Assembly: GCA_000231825.2 (NCBI GenBank)
Contig: JH720308.1
Coordinates: 1,101,675 to 1,165,674, forward strand
Reading direction: 5' to 3'
DNA from: Tetrahymena elliotti 4EA
Lineage: Eukaryota > Ciliophora > Oligohymenophorea > Hymenostomatida > Tetrahymenidae
DNA: 64,000 nucleotides
The position numbers and the translations under genes are program-made. Below are positions 12,736-24,924 of this stretch, in pieces. Within the stretch, counting starts at the first letter, position 1. Each line of letters starts with the position of its first letter. Under the pieces are notes generated by a model. That model was given only the letters and a program-made list of their open reading frames with translations, ran no database searches and had not been told where the DNA came from.

Positions 12736-14148
12736 ATGATAAAAAGGATATTATTTTCTCTTTTTTTAATATCCCTAATAGTAAATAGCTGCATAGCAGT
12801 TAAGCAAAAGTAGTGCTGCTTTTCTGAAACATGGACAAATTGTCCTGTAGAATGCAATGGTGATTGCTGTCCACTAAACCAAATTAAAGTTTGTGGTGAA
12901 TAAAGCATGTGTATTCAGAAAGGATAGATCCAAAAATCAATAGAAAAATTAGAAGGAAAAATTAATGATAATTCTTGTGACTTCTATGATGAATTAGAAA
13001 ATATTTACAACTGTGGGGATGAAGGATATCCTATTAAAGTAGGTAAAAAATATTGCTAGTCATCACTAGATAATTTAGATTAATATGAGAACTAAGAATG
13101 GTAAAGAGCTGCTTCAAAATGCTTAAAAGAAAAGATCACATCTGAAGTTAAGAATACTTTTAAAGAGTAAAGAGCTTTTGTTTGTGAAAAATTATTCAAC
13201 TCTGCTTTTGATTCTTATAATGAATGTTTTGTATAACCCTAAAAGCATAATTTGTAAACTTCATATTGTAATAATCCTATTTATGATAGCTTCAAAATAG
13301 GTTTGACATATTTTCATGGTGGTAATTTTATTGACTTAGTCAGGCAAATAGGATCTATAACTTGCTAATGTGTTTTAGGTGATGTAGAATACACAAATAT
13401 CTTAGAAAATTATGTTTTTAACTACCCAATCTGCTCAGTTTACTAAATTTATAACTCAACTGTAAACATTAAAAGATATGTTGAACCTTATTCAAATCAA
13501 TTAAAAGAACTCTCAATATAATCTTTTAACTAAGTTAAGGGCTAAGTGGAAATAATTGGAAAGGAAGTAAGAGAAAGGGTATAAAAAACTAAGAATGAGT
13601 TAAAAAGTTATTCAGATGAAAGATTAAATTAGATAAAATCTCAATATCAGCAATTTAGAGATTAATCAATCAATTCTTTCAACTAAGTTAAGAATTACAC
13701 ACAAGAGAAGATAGAGAAAACAAAAAGCTTATTCAACCAATACTTAACTAAATACATCCCTAAATATTAACAATATATGGATTAATCAATTGATTCTTTC
13801 AACTAAGTTAAAAATTTAGCACAAGAAAAGTTAGAGAAAACTAAAAGTTTATTCAATGAATATTCAGCTTAATAGATTCAGAAAATACAGCCTTATCTTA
13901 ATTCAGCAAGAGATTTTACTATCTAATCTTTCAATAAAGTTCTTAATTAAGTAAATAAAATAAATAAGATGCATAAAAAACAATTAGCTATTGGAATTAA
14001 TACTCAATTTAGGCCTTCAATAATTTAGAACCTTACCGTAAATAGATAAACGATTACTCTCTCTAATAATTTAATAAATTAAAGAATTAAGTTCATGCAT
14101 TCCATGTTTAAGTTGTTGAATAATTTTAGAATACAAACAAACAATTGA
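12736..14148 (+). CDS. Secreted Cys-rich protein with stanniocalcin-like region and amphipathic repeats (470 aa)
   Basis: Single exon, ATG at 12736, first in-frame TGA at 14146-14148. Residues 1-20 form a clear signal peptide (basic start, then a long hydrophobic core). Residues 27-60 are Cys-rich. Residues 80-212 show Cys and aromatic spacing reminiscent of stanniocalcin: C107, C129, C150, C164, C178 and C210 in a helical context, with a YNECF element. From 250 on the protein is a Gln/Lys-rich amphipathic repeat. SFNQVK occurs at 263, 314 and 354 and SFNKV at 398; the unit at 309-334 recurs at 349-374, exactly 40 residues later. It is probably secreted or in a secretory granule or vesicle. 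The stanniocalcin link is inferred from spacing only, and apolipoprotein- or perilipin-like lipid binding is an alternative for the repeats. Coding-like sequence continues in frame after the TGA. Confidence 0.82.
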
Positions 14149-15439
14149 AGGAATAAGCCATTAAAACAGTTCATCAATTAGAATAAATTTCTTAAAATGT
14201 TGTCTATGAATTTAGCGCCTTTTGTAAAAAAATATTTTCTCATAAACAAAATCTTCAAAAATCAAAAGAATTTATGAAAGAAAATGAATAGAAGCTTTAA
14301 TAGTAATAATAAGATGGTGAAAACTGATTAAGAAATATGAATTTATAAGAAAATTATAAAAATAAAAACTAGTATCAAATATTATAAAAATTATATAAAT
14401 AGTATTTACAAATAACATAAAATTATCTTTTAAAGCAATTTTTATTCAGAAAAAAAGAAGAAAAATATTATTTAATTTCAAAGATACTTACTATTGATGA
14501 TTTATTCATCACAAGAAGATAAGCTATGTTCTCAGTAAATATAAAAGAACTAAATTTTATATGTTATTTATCCACAATATTTTTTAGCAACCAGTTTATT
14601 TTTCAACTAAAAAAATTAACTATTAAAATAATTTTAAATACAAAAAAGTTAAATTTTATAAATTATTGAAAATACTTTTTGTAAATAAGTTTGTTTTTAA
14701 AATCAAAGATTTATTATTTTGAAATTATTCATTACAAAACGTTTTTTTAAATTAATTTAAATGATTTAATTTTATGTTGTTGTAATCAGATTATTTTTAA
14801 AATAAAAAATTTTAATTTTTGAATAATTTTAAAAATTATAATTCGATTATTGTTAAACTCTAATAAAATATAAAAAAAAGAATTAAATTTTTTTAATTTA
14901 AAACTACTTATCTAAATCATTTTTAAAAAATAAATCTTTTTGAAGAATTTTAAATTCGATAGGTAAATTTGGAGTTTATTATCTTTAAAATACCAAAATT
15001 AATTTTTAAATTTAATGTTTCAATGTATGAGAGATTAAAAATGTTTATTAAATGAAAGAAAATAATTAAAAATAAAAATGAATTTTAAGATGGATAGAAA
15101 GTAATAATTATTTTTATATAAATAATAAAGTAATTAATTAGGAGCTAAAGCAAGTAAATAAGTAACAAGTGAATTTAGAAATGGAACTATAATTCCTCAT
15201 GGAAAAATATATAGTATAAACAAATAATAATTAACAGGAGAGGAAGTTTTAGTTGATTTATTTACATAGTCGATTATTTTTATATAATAAGTCTTTTCTA
15301 TTAATTTTATTTTCATAAAATATATTCCTTTTTGTCTTAATTAAACCATTTTAAATTCATTTTTATGGACTCTTTAATTAGGCCTTTTCTTTTTCAAGTC
15401 TTTTTTTCTGTATTTAATAGGAATATTTTTAAATAAATA
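14149..15439. other. Intergenic region, convergent 3' ends
   Basis: Lies between two convergent genes. The first 130 bases (to a second in-frame TGA at 14275-14277) still look coding in the frame of the upstream gene. The rest is extremely AT-rich. A weak plus-strand frame starting at 15090 overlaps the 3' exon of the next gene antisense and is not believed. Confidence 0.5.
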
Positions 15440-17940
15440 TCATTTTATTAGTTCAAATATTACTTTAACTTGGAGTTCTTGTTCTCTTTTGAGTTCTCCT
15501 CTTAAATTTCCAATATGATCATTTTCAGCATCTTCGTCTATTTAGGCTTTTTAATAATAATTTTTTATTTTATAATTAATTTTAACTCTAATATTATTTA
15601 CTTGTTTCAGTGTCTGATTCTATAAATGAGGCTGATCTGGCATTATATGAATCTCTTGAATCTTTTTCTGAATTAAAGCTATGGTCTTCACTAAGTTGCT
15701 AATTATCAGACTATTGTTTTCTTATATTTGGCTTAATACGAAGGTTTCTTCTTATAAATTCTTCATTTTGAGTTTCATCATTTACATTAGTTTGATTAAG
15801 TTAATCAAGAACATGTTCAATGTCTTCTTCTTTAGTTTTATCTAATTCAGCATGGAAGATAGTGCATACTTTGTTGAAAAGCTATTCAATCTGACTTCTA
15901 GGGTACTACTCATAAAAATTAGTTCTTTTGTTTGAATTAAAACCCTTAGGTCTATTAACTTGCTCGTGCTTAGTTAAAATACGAATAGACCACTAATAAA
16001 GTTTTTGTTTCATTAAAATAGATTTTTAAACCTTTTCATCCATAGCATCAAGTTTTTTTATTAGCTTTTTTTTGTTAAAAAAAACAATAATTAAAAGATT
16101 TAGAGAGTAATTAAAATATTTTACTTCTTATTCTTTAAATCCTTATTTGCCCTTTTTTTATTACATTTCTAATGCAACTAACTCTTGCTTAAGGTCAGTT
16201 AATTTTTAGTTGTACTATTCATTTTTCTTTTTTAAGGTATCAATCTTAGTTTCACTTTCAGCTATAGTAGCTAATAGTTCGCCATATGTCTATTCTCTAG
16301 AAAGGAACTTTGAAACTATTTCCTCGCTTTCAGAAACACCTGTTGCTGTTTTTATTTTCTAAAAAGCTGATTCAACAATTTCGAACTTTTTCATTTCTCT
16401 TTCCATTTTTTATTTAAGCATATTGCTAACAAATTTATGAACTAACAAAAGTTATCTCCATTTTTTCTATTATTGTATTTTTTATTTCATGATGAGATTT
16501 TTAAAAAAAGCTTATAATTACCTCCTAGGGATCTTTGTCATGCATAGCATGATCAGCAATAGCCATCATTTGCATCATTCTTTCTTCTCTAATTTTTATA
16601 AAAAAATAATTATTTTATTTGTTTCAATGAAAAATAATGACTCACCTCTTTCTATCAAGCTCCTATCTTGTTTATATTTTTCCTTTTATTTGGTTTAGCT
16701 TACTTTCTCTTTCTCTTCTTTCTAATTCTACATTCTATTAAAAATAAAATGAATTAAATTTAAATAATTCTCGCTTTTTTTGATTGATAATAAAATTACC
16801 TTCATAACTTCATCCATCATTTTAGATGTTTAGTCATTAAATTGTCTTGTCTGGTGAGCACGTAAACTTATGGTCTATTACTCTGACTTTAATTGTTTTA
16901 ACTCATTTTGATAGCTGATAATTTATTTTTCATAGTGTTAGATGTCTTTTCTAAGTCTATTTCTCATATATTAATAACTCTTTCTTTACAAAACAGTTTC
17001 TTCCATTTAACTTTTGGTTTCTTCACATTCCCTGACCATATCTTTTTCATTCTTTAGAATATATTTAGCTCATAAAATCTTTTTTTCTAAATTAATTGTA
17101 ATACCTAAATGACATCAACATTATTTTCTTTTAAGAATTATTCCTATTCTTTAAGCTTATCACTCTCTTCCTTTATTTTAATTATACAAAGTAAGTGGTT
17201 GTTACAATAGTTGTTAATTTTATTAAAAGAGAAAATATAATCTTTTTGAATCTAACAAAAATGTATTTATTATTTTACTTGCATTTGCTTTAATTCTTTC
17301 TCTCTTCTATTTGCTAAAGTTTTAGTTTGATCATAATTCTTTCTCATTTCTGTTAAGTTTTTATGAACTTCAGTCTTTTCGTCAAAATTCTAATTTCATA
17401 ATAAAAAAGTTTACCTTATCTATATTAAATTTCAAGCTTTTGTTATAGCTTTTTTATATTTTAATAAGAAAACTGCCATACTTCATCTTCTCCTCTCTAT
17501 TTAATTGAAGGAAGAAAACTTCTATTATTAGAACTCTTTCCTAGAATTTGGGATACATCATTATTCCTATCAAAATAAAAAATAAATATTAAGTTAAAAT
17601 AAAATGTATTGAATCTAATTGATAAAAAATGCAGAAAATGATAAATTAAATTACTTTATTCCTTTATATATTGAAGCCATGGCTGCTTATCTAGAAGAAC
17701 CTGGCATGTAATAGTCTGTATATCCGCTTTAACTACCTTCTCTTAACTAACTGTTATAATGAAGGAGAGATTTATTGTTAGGACTCTGATTATATATTTT
17801 TGATTGACTGTTTAGATGATATGAATTCATCTACTTGTAATTCTTTTTTATAATAAAAATAGTTAGGTTGCCAATTTTGGAATGCTATTTAAATAAGTTT
17901 TAGATATAAATAATCATTTTACTTCAGTTTCAGCTGCCAT
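15440..17940 (-). CDS. Outer dynein arm docking complex coiled-coil protein, ODA1/CCDC114-like (637 aa, 10 exons)
   Basis: Exons 17940-17923, 17833-17655, 17566-17415, 17349-17105, 17051-16800, 16734-16646, 16588-16522, 16466-16125, 16064-15602 and 15546-15440; lengths close the frame exactly. The start MAAETE lies on an 18-nt first exon. Long heptad-type coiled coil runs from about residue 80 to 450. The best family signature is in exon 8: FQKIKTATGVSESEEIV, then KFLSREQTYGELL, which matches the conserved core I know from CCDC63/CCDC114/ODA1 docking proteins. The tail after 470 is Ser/Asp/Glu-rich and probably disordered. The family forms the docking complex that fixes outer-row dynein to axonemal doublets, so a ciliary location is expected; this ciliate would need it for swimming. 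Which paralogue it is (DC1 or DC2 type) cannot be settled by eye. Confidence 0.85.
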
Positions 17941-18942
17941 TTATGAATGATCCTATTCTAGTTAGTTTATATATTTTTGCAAGTTTTAATCAAATTAGTA
18001 TTCAAAATATTGATGATAACTATTAAAGTATAAAAATTGCTTGGTTTGATATGTTAATTTATTATAAAGGAGTGATAGATAAATAGTAACAGAGAAAATT
18101 AATTATTAAATCAACCAACTTTATGTATTAATCAATACAAAAATCAACGTATACAATACTAAAGTAAAATTTATTAATTTGCAATCTCTAATTTTTAGTG
18201 TTTTTACGAAATCCTTTTCATTCAATAAGACCTTTACCATCAACTAGTTTTTATATCTTTAAATTTTTTGAAAAAAGATAACCATTCCTTTTTGCATTAA
18301 TTTTAACAAATCCTAATAAATAAAATTAAATTTTTACTAAAGTATTAAAGTTTTTCTCCATAAATAATAAGGTATTAATCATCTTAAAATATTTAACTAT
18401 TACGAAACAATCCATAATTAATTTTAAATAATAACTAAGTTTAATAATTTCTTTTTTATTGCTAAATTAGTGCTTAAAAATAATTTTTTGAATTTTCTTG
18501 AATCAAAAAACCAATCATTTTTAGAATAACGCTTTGATTGAAATATTTAGATTTTTCAGATTTTAATTAAAATTTAAGCAACCTTTTATCCAAAATGTAT
18601 TAAATAATTTTTTATTATTTTATTTTAAGAAATACATCCTAAAAAATCTAATTTTATATTTGAAATTTCAAATAATCAATTTTTTTATAATTCAAAGCAA
18701 TTTATTTTTTTTTAAATTACAAGCCTTATTCTATCTTTGTATTTCACTTAAAAAGAGTCCATTTGAGAAGAAAAAATGTTATCAAATCAAATGGTCAATT
18801 ATTTTTGTTTGTTCAAATATGTTGAAATAATTTAATAGCTTGTTAATTATTTTTACAAATAAATTTTTAAAAATTAATCATCTTACTTTTTAATACACAA
18901 ATAAATTGATATAAAATTGAATTTTAATAAAGTAAAAAAAAA
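17941..18942. other. Intergenic region
   Basis: AT-rich spacer between the 5' end of the docking-complex gene and the 3' end of the leucine-rich gene. It probably holds the promoter of the former and the 3' UTR of the latter. No repeats, RNA gene or convincing reading frame were seen. Confidence 0.6.
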
Positions 18943-21219
18943 TCAATTTAAAATATTTTTTATTTATTTTTTTTATTCATTTCCAAATCCTTAATTAAAT
19001 TTTACTAGCCTTTTCATTTATCTGATAACTTTATTTTTATTTTGAATTTGTTATCTTAATAAAGATAATTGAATAACTTTATCCAGCTTTTTGAAATCTA
19101 CAATATTATAATTATTATCAAAAAATAAGAACAAGTGTAATCCATTTAATGAAGATAAAATTTCCAGTAGTTAATTTAGCTCTTATTAAGCATTTATAAA
19201 TGTAACATGAAAGGAATCAAAACCAAAATAATTTAACATTTGCATACTTTTCAGAGTATTTTATAAAGTTTAAATTAATTCTTTGGGATTTTCTAGCAGA
19301 TTTTCATAAATAGAAATACCAAATTTAGTAAGCTATGACAGATTCTATATGTTTTTTAAAATGTTGGATATATTAGCATTCTAATTATCACAAAAAGTTA
19401 GAAATAATTAAGTTAAGTTTGTGCTAAACTGTAATGAGATATCATTTAAAAGCTGCAGGTTTGCTTGTGATAATTCAAATAAAATTTTATTGGTGTTTTA
19501 GTTATTATTAATGAATTTTTGTATACTCTGAATCATATTTTCATTATGAAGAAATTTTGATTGAAAAATAAGATTTTAGACATTCTTAAGTAGAGATACA
19601 CCCTCATCAAAATAATTTGATTAACTCCTTTCATATTAAGATTTGAAACAAATATCACCCCAAAAATTAGTCTTCTAAATTGAAAGCTTTTGATATTGAA
19701 GATTTAAATTTCTTTACATATTATTAATAATAAAAAAAGAAACATCATATCCATCACCAAAGTAAATCTTAACTACTTCATTCAAAGAGCAAAATAAAAG
19801 AAACGCAGCATCTAAAGTAATATTATTTATGTTCATTTTAATTTTTTCAATTTATTACAAACCTTTCAAAGATTAACAAAAAATTTATATGGCAGAAACA
19901 TCTAATTGATATTAATTATTGCTCAAAGATAAATCTATTTCTTTTAACTCCTTGCAATTTTACAAACTATCTCCAAATAAAACTTATCCATCTTAATTAT
20001 TTAAATTAGATTCAAAACATAATTTTAAAATTGTTAGATTTACAAATTCATTTAAAGCATCATAAAATTTGCTTAAGCTTTCATTAGAAACTTTAAATTA
20101 TTCTGGAAATTGTAAATCTAATATCTAAATTTTATTAAAAGATGATAAATTTGTCATAAATTGTTACACATTACAATTAAATATATTGATTTATTCTTTT
20201 AAATTTTCTTCATTATCATTAGAATAAGCTAGAATATTTTGCTAAAATGTTTACTAACTATGAATACTTAATTCCTGTAATTCTTTTAAGTTTAAAGATC
20301 CCCAGCAGTTTATTGGTGATAAATTAGTTTTAAAAGTAGTAAAGTATTTCTAATTTTATATTCCTTTTGATAGTTCTATTTACTCATTTTGATTTATTTA
20401 ATCTGCATCAATGTAATCACTTTTAAATAGAATTTCTAAATTTTTTATTGAACTAATCTGTTACATACTTTTTCCTAATGCCAAGAAAAGTTATATACTT
20501 GGATTACAATCTAAGTTAATATGCAAATCATTTACATTTATGCAATATTAAATTGCATCTAATAAGCCTAATAAATCTTAACTTTAAGATTGATAATTGA
20601 TCTTCTAAATTTCAATAAAGATCTTTTACACTGTATCTTATTATTTCAAGAATTCTCCTAAGTTTTTGCATGAGGAGGGGAATAATTTTACTTTTAACTC
20701 TATGAGTTTTATTTTTTTGAGTTAAAAATAATCAAAGTATTCAGCATTTAATGGCATATTCTTTGCTTTTACTGAAAGTTTTGTATCTGAAATGCAATTT
20801 TCAGATCTTTTGAGTTTTAAAATAATGTATTTATCAAACCCAAAAATCTTAAAATGAATTTATTTTAAGATACTATTTTGGAAGAAGAAATCGTTTATTT
20901 CGAAATATGAGTAATTAAAGTTTAACTCTGCTTTTATAACAAATTTAAATTTTGCAAGTTTGGTTAGCTTAGAAAATGATTATACTAGGTATTGTAAATG
21001 TTTTTTAAGTGTTAAATCAACAAACAAGTCTAATTCTTCTATTATGAGCTCTAAGCTTTAAACTTGACTTATATGTTAAATTAGTTTGTTAAGCTGCTCA
21101 TAATCGCTATCTTCTTCCAAGTAGTCAATAACAATTTTTACATTTTCAGAGTTTTAGAGATTATCTTATCCTAAATAAGATTTTTCTTCATAGAAATTGA
21201 ACTTAACTAATGATTACAT
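18943..21219 (-). CDS. Leucine-rich-repeat-like protein (758 aa)
   Basis: Intronless, ATG at 21219 to TGA at 18943-18945. The protein is a long series of irregular segments of 25-30 residues with the pattern L-x2-L-x-I/L in a beta-strand position, such as IKNLEILF, IQILDLQF, LKEIDLSL and LTQLFLTF, separated by helical stretches. This matches the degenerate leucine-rich proteins that are abundant in Tetrahymena; there is no transmembrane segment, kinase domain or clear F-box. Cysteines are scattered. The role is unknown, with protein-protein binding the only safe inference. A shorter relative lies on the same strand at 24925-26019, separated by the dioxygenase gene. The start is supported by a TGA-free but much more AT-rich upstream sequence without another Met close by. 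Confidence 0.72.
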
Positions 21220-21649
21220 GTTGCTAATGATATTAAAATTAGTTAATTTATTTTTTTCTTTTTTCTGATTAAATATTATTTAATTGATATTTAGATATGG
21301 AATTCACAATATCAAAAAAATAAAGAAAATCTTTAATAAGATAGATTTTCATTTAAAAAATTAAAAGCTTAATTATGTAATAAATGACATTTGTATTTAT
21401 TAGAGATAGATAGACCAAATAAATGCAAATTTTTACTTCTATGAAAAGCTAAAAAAATGTTTGTATAAATAAAGAATTGAGAGAATTATATGGAATGAAT
21501 CAAAAAGATTTTATGGCAAAGACAAATACATAAATAAAATTTTTTACATAAATTACAGCTTATAATGACATTTGCTTTGTATAAAGTCTTATTGAATATG
21601 TTAAATTTTTTTATAAAATATTTTGAGAATTTATTTATTATTTGTTCAA
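21220..21649. other. Short intergenic region
   Basis: Spacer of 430 bases between the leucine-rich gene start and the dioxygenase stop. Nothing beyond AT-rich DNA is visible; it should contain the leucine-rich gene promoter and the dioxygenase 3' UTR. Confidence 0.6.
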
Positions 21650-23071
21650 TCAATCTTTCTTGAGTTCGATACTCTTGATTTCTTCAAGTACTTAATCTAA
21701 AGCTTTAGTCTTTGGGAATTTAGCAACGCTTTCCTATTAATTTGTAAAATATTTATTAGACATATTGGTAGAAGTATTTTTTAAATAAATTTGAAGATCT
21801 AAAATAGATGAAATATTTACTTCATTAGCAAATTTGCCAAGAGGTTCTAAGAGAGCATCAAATCTAATATGAGAGAATAAAGTAGAAGAAATTCTCCAAG
21901 GAATACCTCCCTTTTCTAAAGTTTATGCTACTCTTTCTTTAACTGCATCAGTGTAGATAACTTCATGGAAACCACAGGTGACGTAGCCACCAGTCATCCA
22001 TTCAAATTATTTACCAGCTTATAATAAAAGGCAACCTTCAGGAACAGCAACGGGGATTTTTTCACCAGTTCTCAACCAAACGAATAAACCAGGGTATCTA
22101 CTCTTTCCATGAATGGTTAAGAAGTTCAAATCTATTTAACATTAAAATATTTATTATTATTAACTAATTGGCTTAATTTATAATTTTTAAAATTCTTTGC
22201 TAATAAATCAATGATCAATATGACAACATCTTTGTTTATTTTTCTTAAAATTTTTGTCTAAAATCATTTTAATTTAGGCTAAATTAGTAAAAATGGAATA
22301 TTTAGTCCTACCATAATGGAAACCAGCAAAAACTGCACCCTTGTCATTCTTGACAAGATCAGAACCAGTAGGAGCAAGTAAGTGATCACCACCTTTCATT
22401 CTTTCAGTGAAAGATTCTTCGGGGAGTTCCATACCAATAGCAGCCATTTTAGCAACAGTCATGCATCCATCTAACATTAAGTTACCCCATCTTTCACAGG
22501 TAGCTTCGAAATTAGGGAAATCACTAGGAATAACTTTAGGGGGATCGAATTCAGTGCTTCTGTTAGTAGGCTTTTCACCAATTCTGTAGAAATATCTCCA
22601 CTTAGCATCCTATTATATAAATTTTCATTATGAATCTGCTCATTTCAATTAAGTTAATTATTATAAATTGAATTAGTAATGTAATGTAATGCAATGATAA
22701 TATACATATGGAGGGGGTTGGGGAGTGAAAGCAGCATTTTCAGCAGTGAATTACTTAACAACAGATTCATGGAGTCTAGCACGTTCTTTGTAAGGAGGAG
22801 TAGCACCACTTTAGTAACCCCATTCAGGGAGAGCTTCAGGAACTTTTTCGCCCTTGTAAAGCATTTCACCACGGCTAGTAAAGTACTTTTCGAACATGTC
22901 TAAGAAGTTATCGTTATCCTACTAGTTGACTCTGGGGTCTCTGATGATAACACAACCATAAGTATGAAGAGCTTGAGCAACTTCTTCACATTACTTTTTG
23001 TAATCTCCTGTCTTGTTTAAAAAGTTGGAAGTTTCAACTACAGGAACTTTAGCGATGCTATTTTGAGCCAT
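21650..23071 (-). CDS. 2-oxoglutarate/Fe(II)-type dioxygenase, isopenicillin N synthase-like (381 aa)
   Basis: Exons 23071-22706, 22609-22312 and 22131-21650; lengths sum to 382 codons. The N-terminal region (VPVVETSNF ... ALHTYGCVIIRDPRV) is of the DIOX_N type that precedes this fold. The iron ligands are H220-x-D222 and H277 in GGYVTCGFHEVIY, 55 residues apart as usual; R301-x-S303 could bind the carboxylate of the co-substrate. Intron 2 cuts exactly through the Asp codon of the HxD motif. The family oxidises small molecules using Fe(II) and usually 2-oxoglutarate; the substrate cannot be read from sequence. No signal peptide is seen, so it is probably cytosolic. Codon use is richer in GCT, GGT, TTC and GTC than in neighbours, as seen in strongly expressed ciliate genes. 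Confidence 0.88.
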
Positions 23072-24924
23072 TTGTATTAATATTTCTAAGCCTAAAATAA
23101 ATAGTGAATTTTTTAATAAAATAAATGAATTACTAATTTGATGATCAAAATAGCAGCTGGATTTGAATCTGATAGAAGTAATAATATTAAATTAAGTAAT
23201 AAAGCTAGCTAAGATATCTTCATTATATTATGCAATTTGGTTACGTCAAAAATTTCGATAGTTTGTAATTTTTTTAATTTATTAGTTTTTTCCTTCGTAT
23301 TAATTTGATCTTTTACCTTAAGTATTTACTTTGATTTTGTGGGGGATACCCTTTTGTATTTTCTTTCCCTTGTCTTTTTTTTACTTTTTCTGATGGTTAC
23401 TTTTTGTTTTAGTGTGAAAATTATTACTTTTATCCTTATGCATTCTTTTAATACCTTTCAAAACTACATCGCGTTACTCTGTTACTCAGAAAATTTAATA
23501 CATAGCAGTACTAGATTTTTTTAAAAAGAAAACCATTTTCATCTCATTTGTAAGTATTCATTTTTATTACCTAAATTTCATCCATAATTTTTTATAATCA
23601 AGCAAATATTTTAGGTATAAATTGAATTCCGAAAATATATTTCCAGCATTTTATTTATGCAAATCTAATATGGAAATTTCTTTTATGTTTAATTTCTAAA
23701 AGATGACAATGTGTGGTATTTGATTAACGCTTATTAAAAAGTTAATCTACTATTACTATCTATTTATTCCCCCACATTTTATAAAACATATCCTTTTTAT
23801 TGGAATCAGTCTTGCACTATTACTTATATGGTAGATTTAAAATTTTTAAACATTAGAAAATTCTATTTTCAGTATAATTTGATTTATAAATTTAAGGATA
23901 AAATTAGAGTGCTTTGATTAGATATTTTTTTATTTGGTACACAAAATTATGATAATTTTTATTTTTCTAATTAACAGATTAATTCAAATACATCATTCAC
24001 TTTCCTTTAATTCTACCTAATGTTTCTATTTGATTTAGTTACAGTATTACATAAGAATTCTGTCTTATTTAAAGAAAAATTTTATGGATTTAATTGAGCT
24101 TTACCTGTTATAAATATCTTAAAAATATTTACTTTAATTATAGTTAAAGTCTACTTGAATGAATAAAGGAGATAGTAAAAAGTAAAAAATTAATTAATTA
24201 TCAAATTCAAGCAAAATAGCTAATCAAAAACAATTCTTTTGTAAAAAAAAATAAAATTGTTATTTTGTTTATTTTATGTAACTTAATAATTAAACAGAAA
24301 GTATCTTAAAATAAACTTTTTTAAATTGGTATTTTTTTTAATTTTAAAACAATATCTTGAAGAAATAAATAATTTAGTTTAAAAAATAATTTAAAAAAAA
24401 TATTTTTTCTTATATCAAAGCATCCTATGTTAAATATGAAGGAAATTGTAAACCCTTCTATAGGAATTGACTAATATTTTTCAATATTATTTGTATTTCA
24501 AAAATGTTGAGAGTTTTAAAATGTTAAAACATTTAATTTTATTTTAGAAAGTGATTTTTGCAAAATAAATAAAAAGAATGAATTAAAATTAAAAAAATTT
24601 TGATTCTTAGATGAAAAAAATGTCTTATTTGTAGGAAGAAAAAAAATTACTTTTTTTCTCACATATTTGTAAAACAAATTTAAAAATCATTTTTATATTT
24701 GGAATGAATTTACTTAACTTTAAAGAAAATAAATCAGGTATTAATTTAAAAAAATTTTTTACCAAATTATTTAGCGATTTTTTATTCTAAGGAAAAAAGC
24801 AAAAGAAAACAATATTTTTTTTATAAATGTAAAAGATAAGTTATTTATGATACAACATGAAGTTTTCAATTAATTATTATATTTAGTTAAAGATTATACT
24901 AATTATTAGATTGAAAAATTAATC
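23072..24924. other. Intergenic region with a small GC-richer island
   Basis: AT-rich spacer of 1.85 kb. At about 23335-23475 the plus strand is pyrimidine-rich with a GGGGGATACCC element and a CGCG. On the minus strand this reads as a short, very basic open frame without a start, so I do not call it a gene. The remainder shows no structure. Confidence 0.5.

Noticed and set aside
15090..15518. Plus-strand frame of 142 codons with a plausible start
   Set aside because: Its second half overlaps the 3' exon of the docking-complex gene antisense and its composition becomes T-rich noise; no homologous pattern.
17380..17414. Coding of the NFDEKTEVHK stretch in the docking-complex gene
   Set aside because: It would need a 25-nt intron and the wrong phase; a 65-nt intron (17350-17414) keeps the coiled-coil frame, so this stretch is intronic.
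23339..23524. Small plus-strand hydrophobic protein, or basic minus-strand ribosomal-like protein
   Set aside because: Both readings follow from pyrimidine/purine bias. The minus frame has no start and no recognisable family signature.
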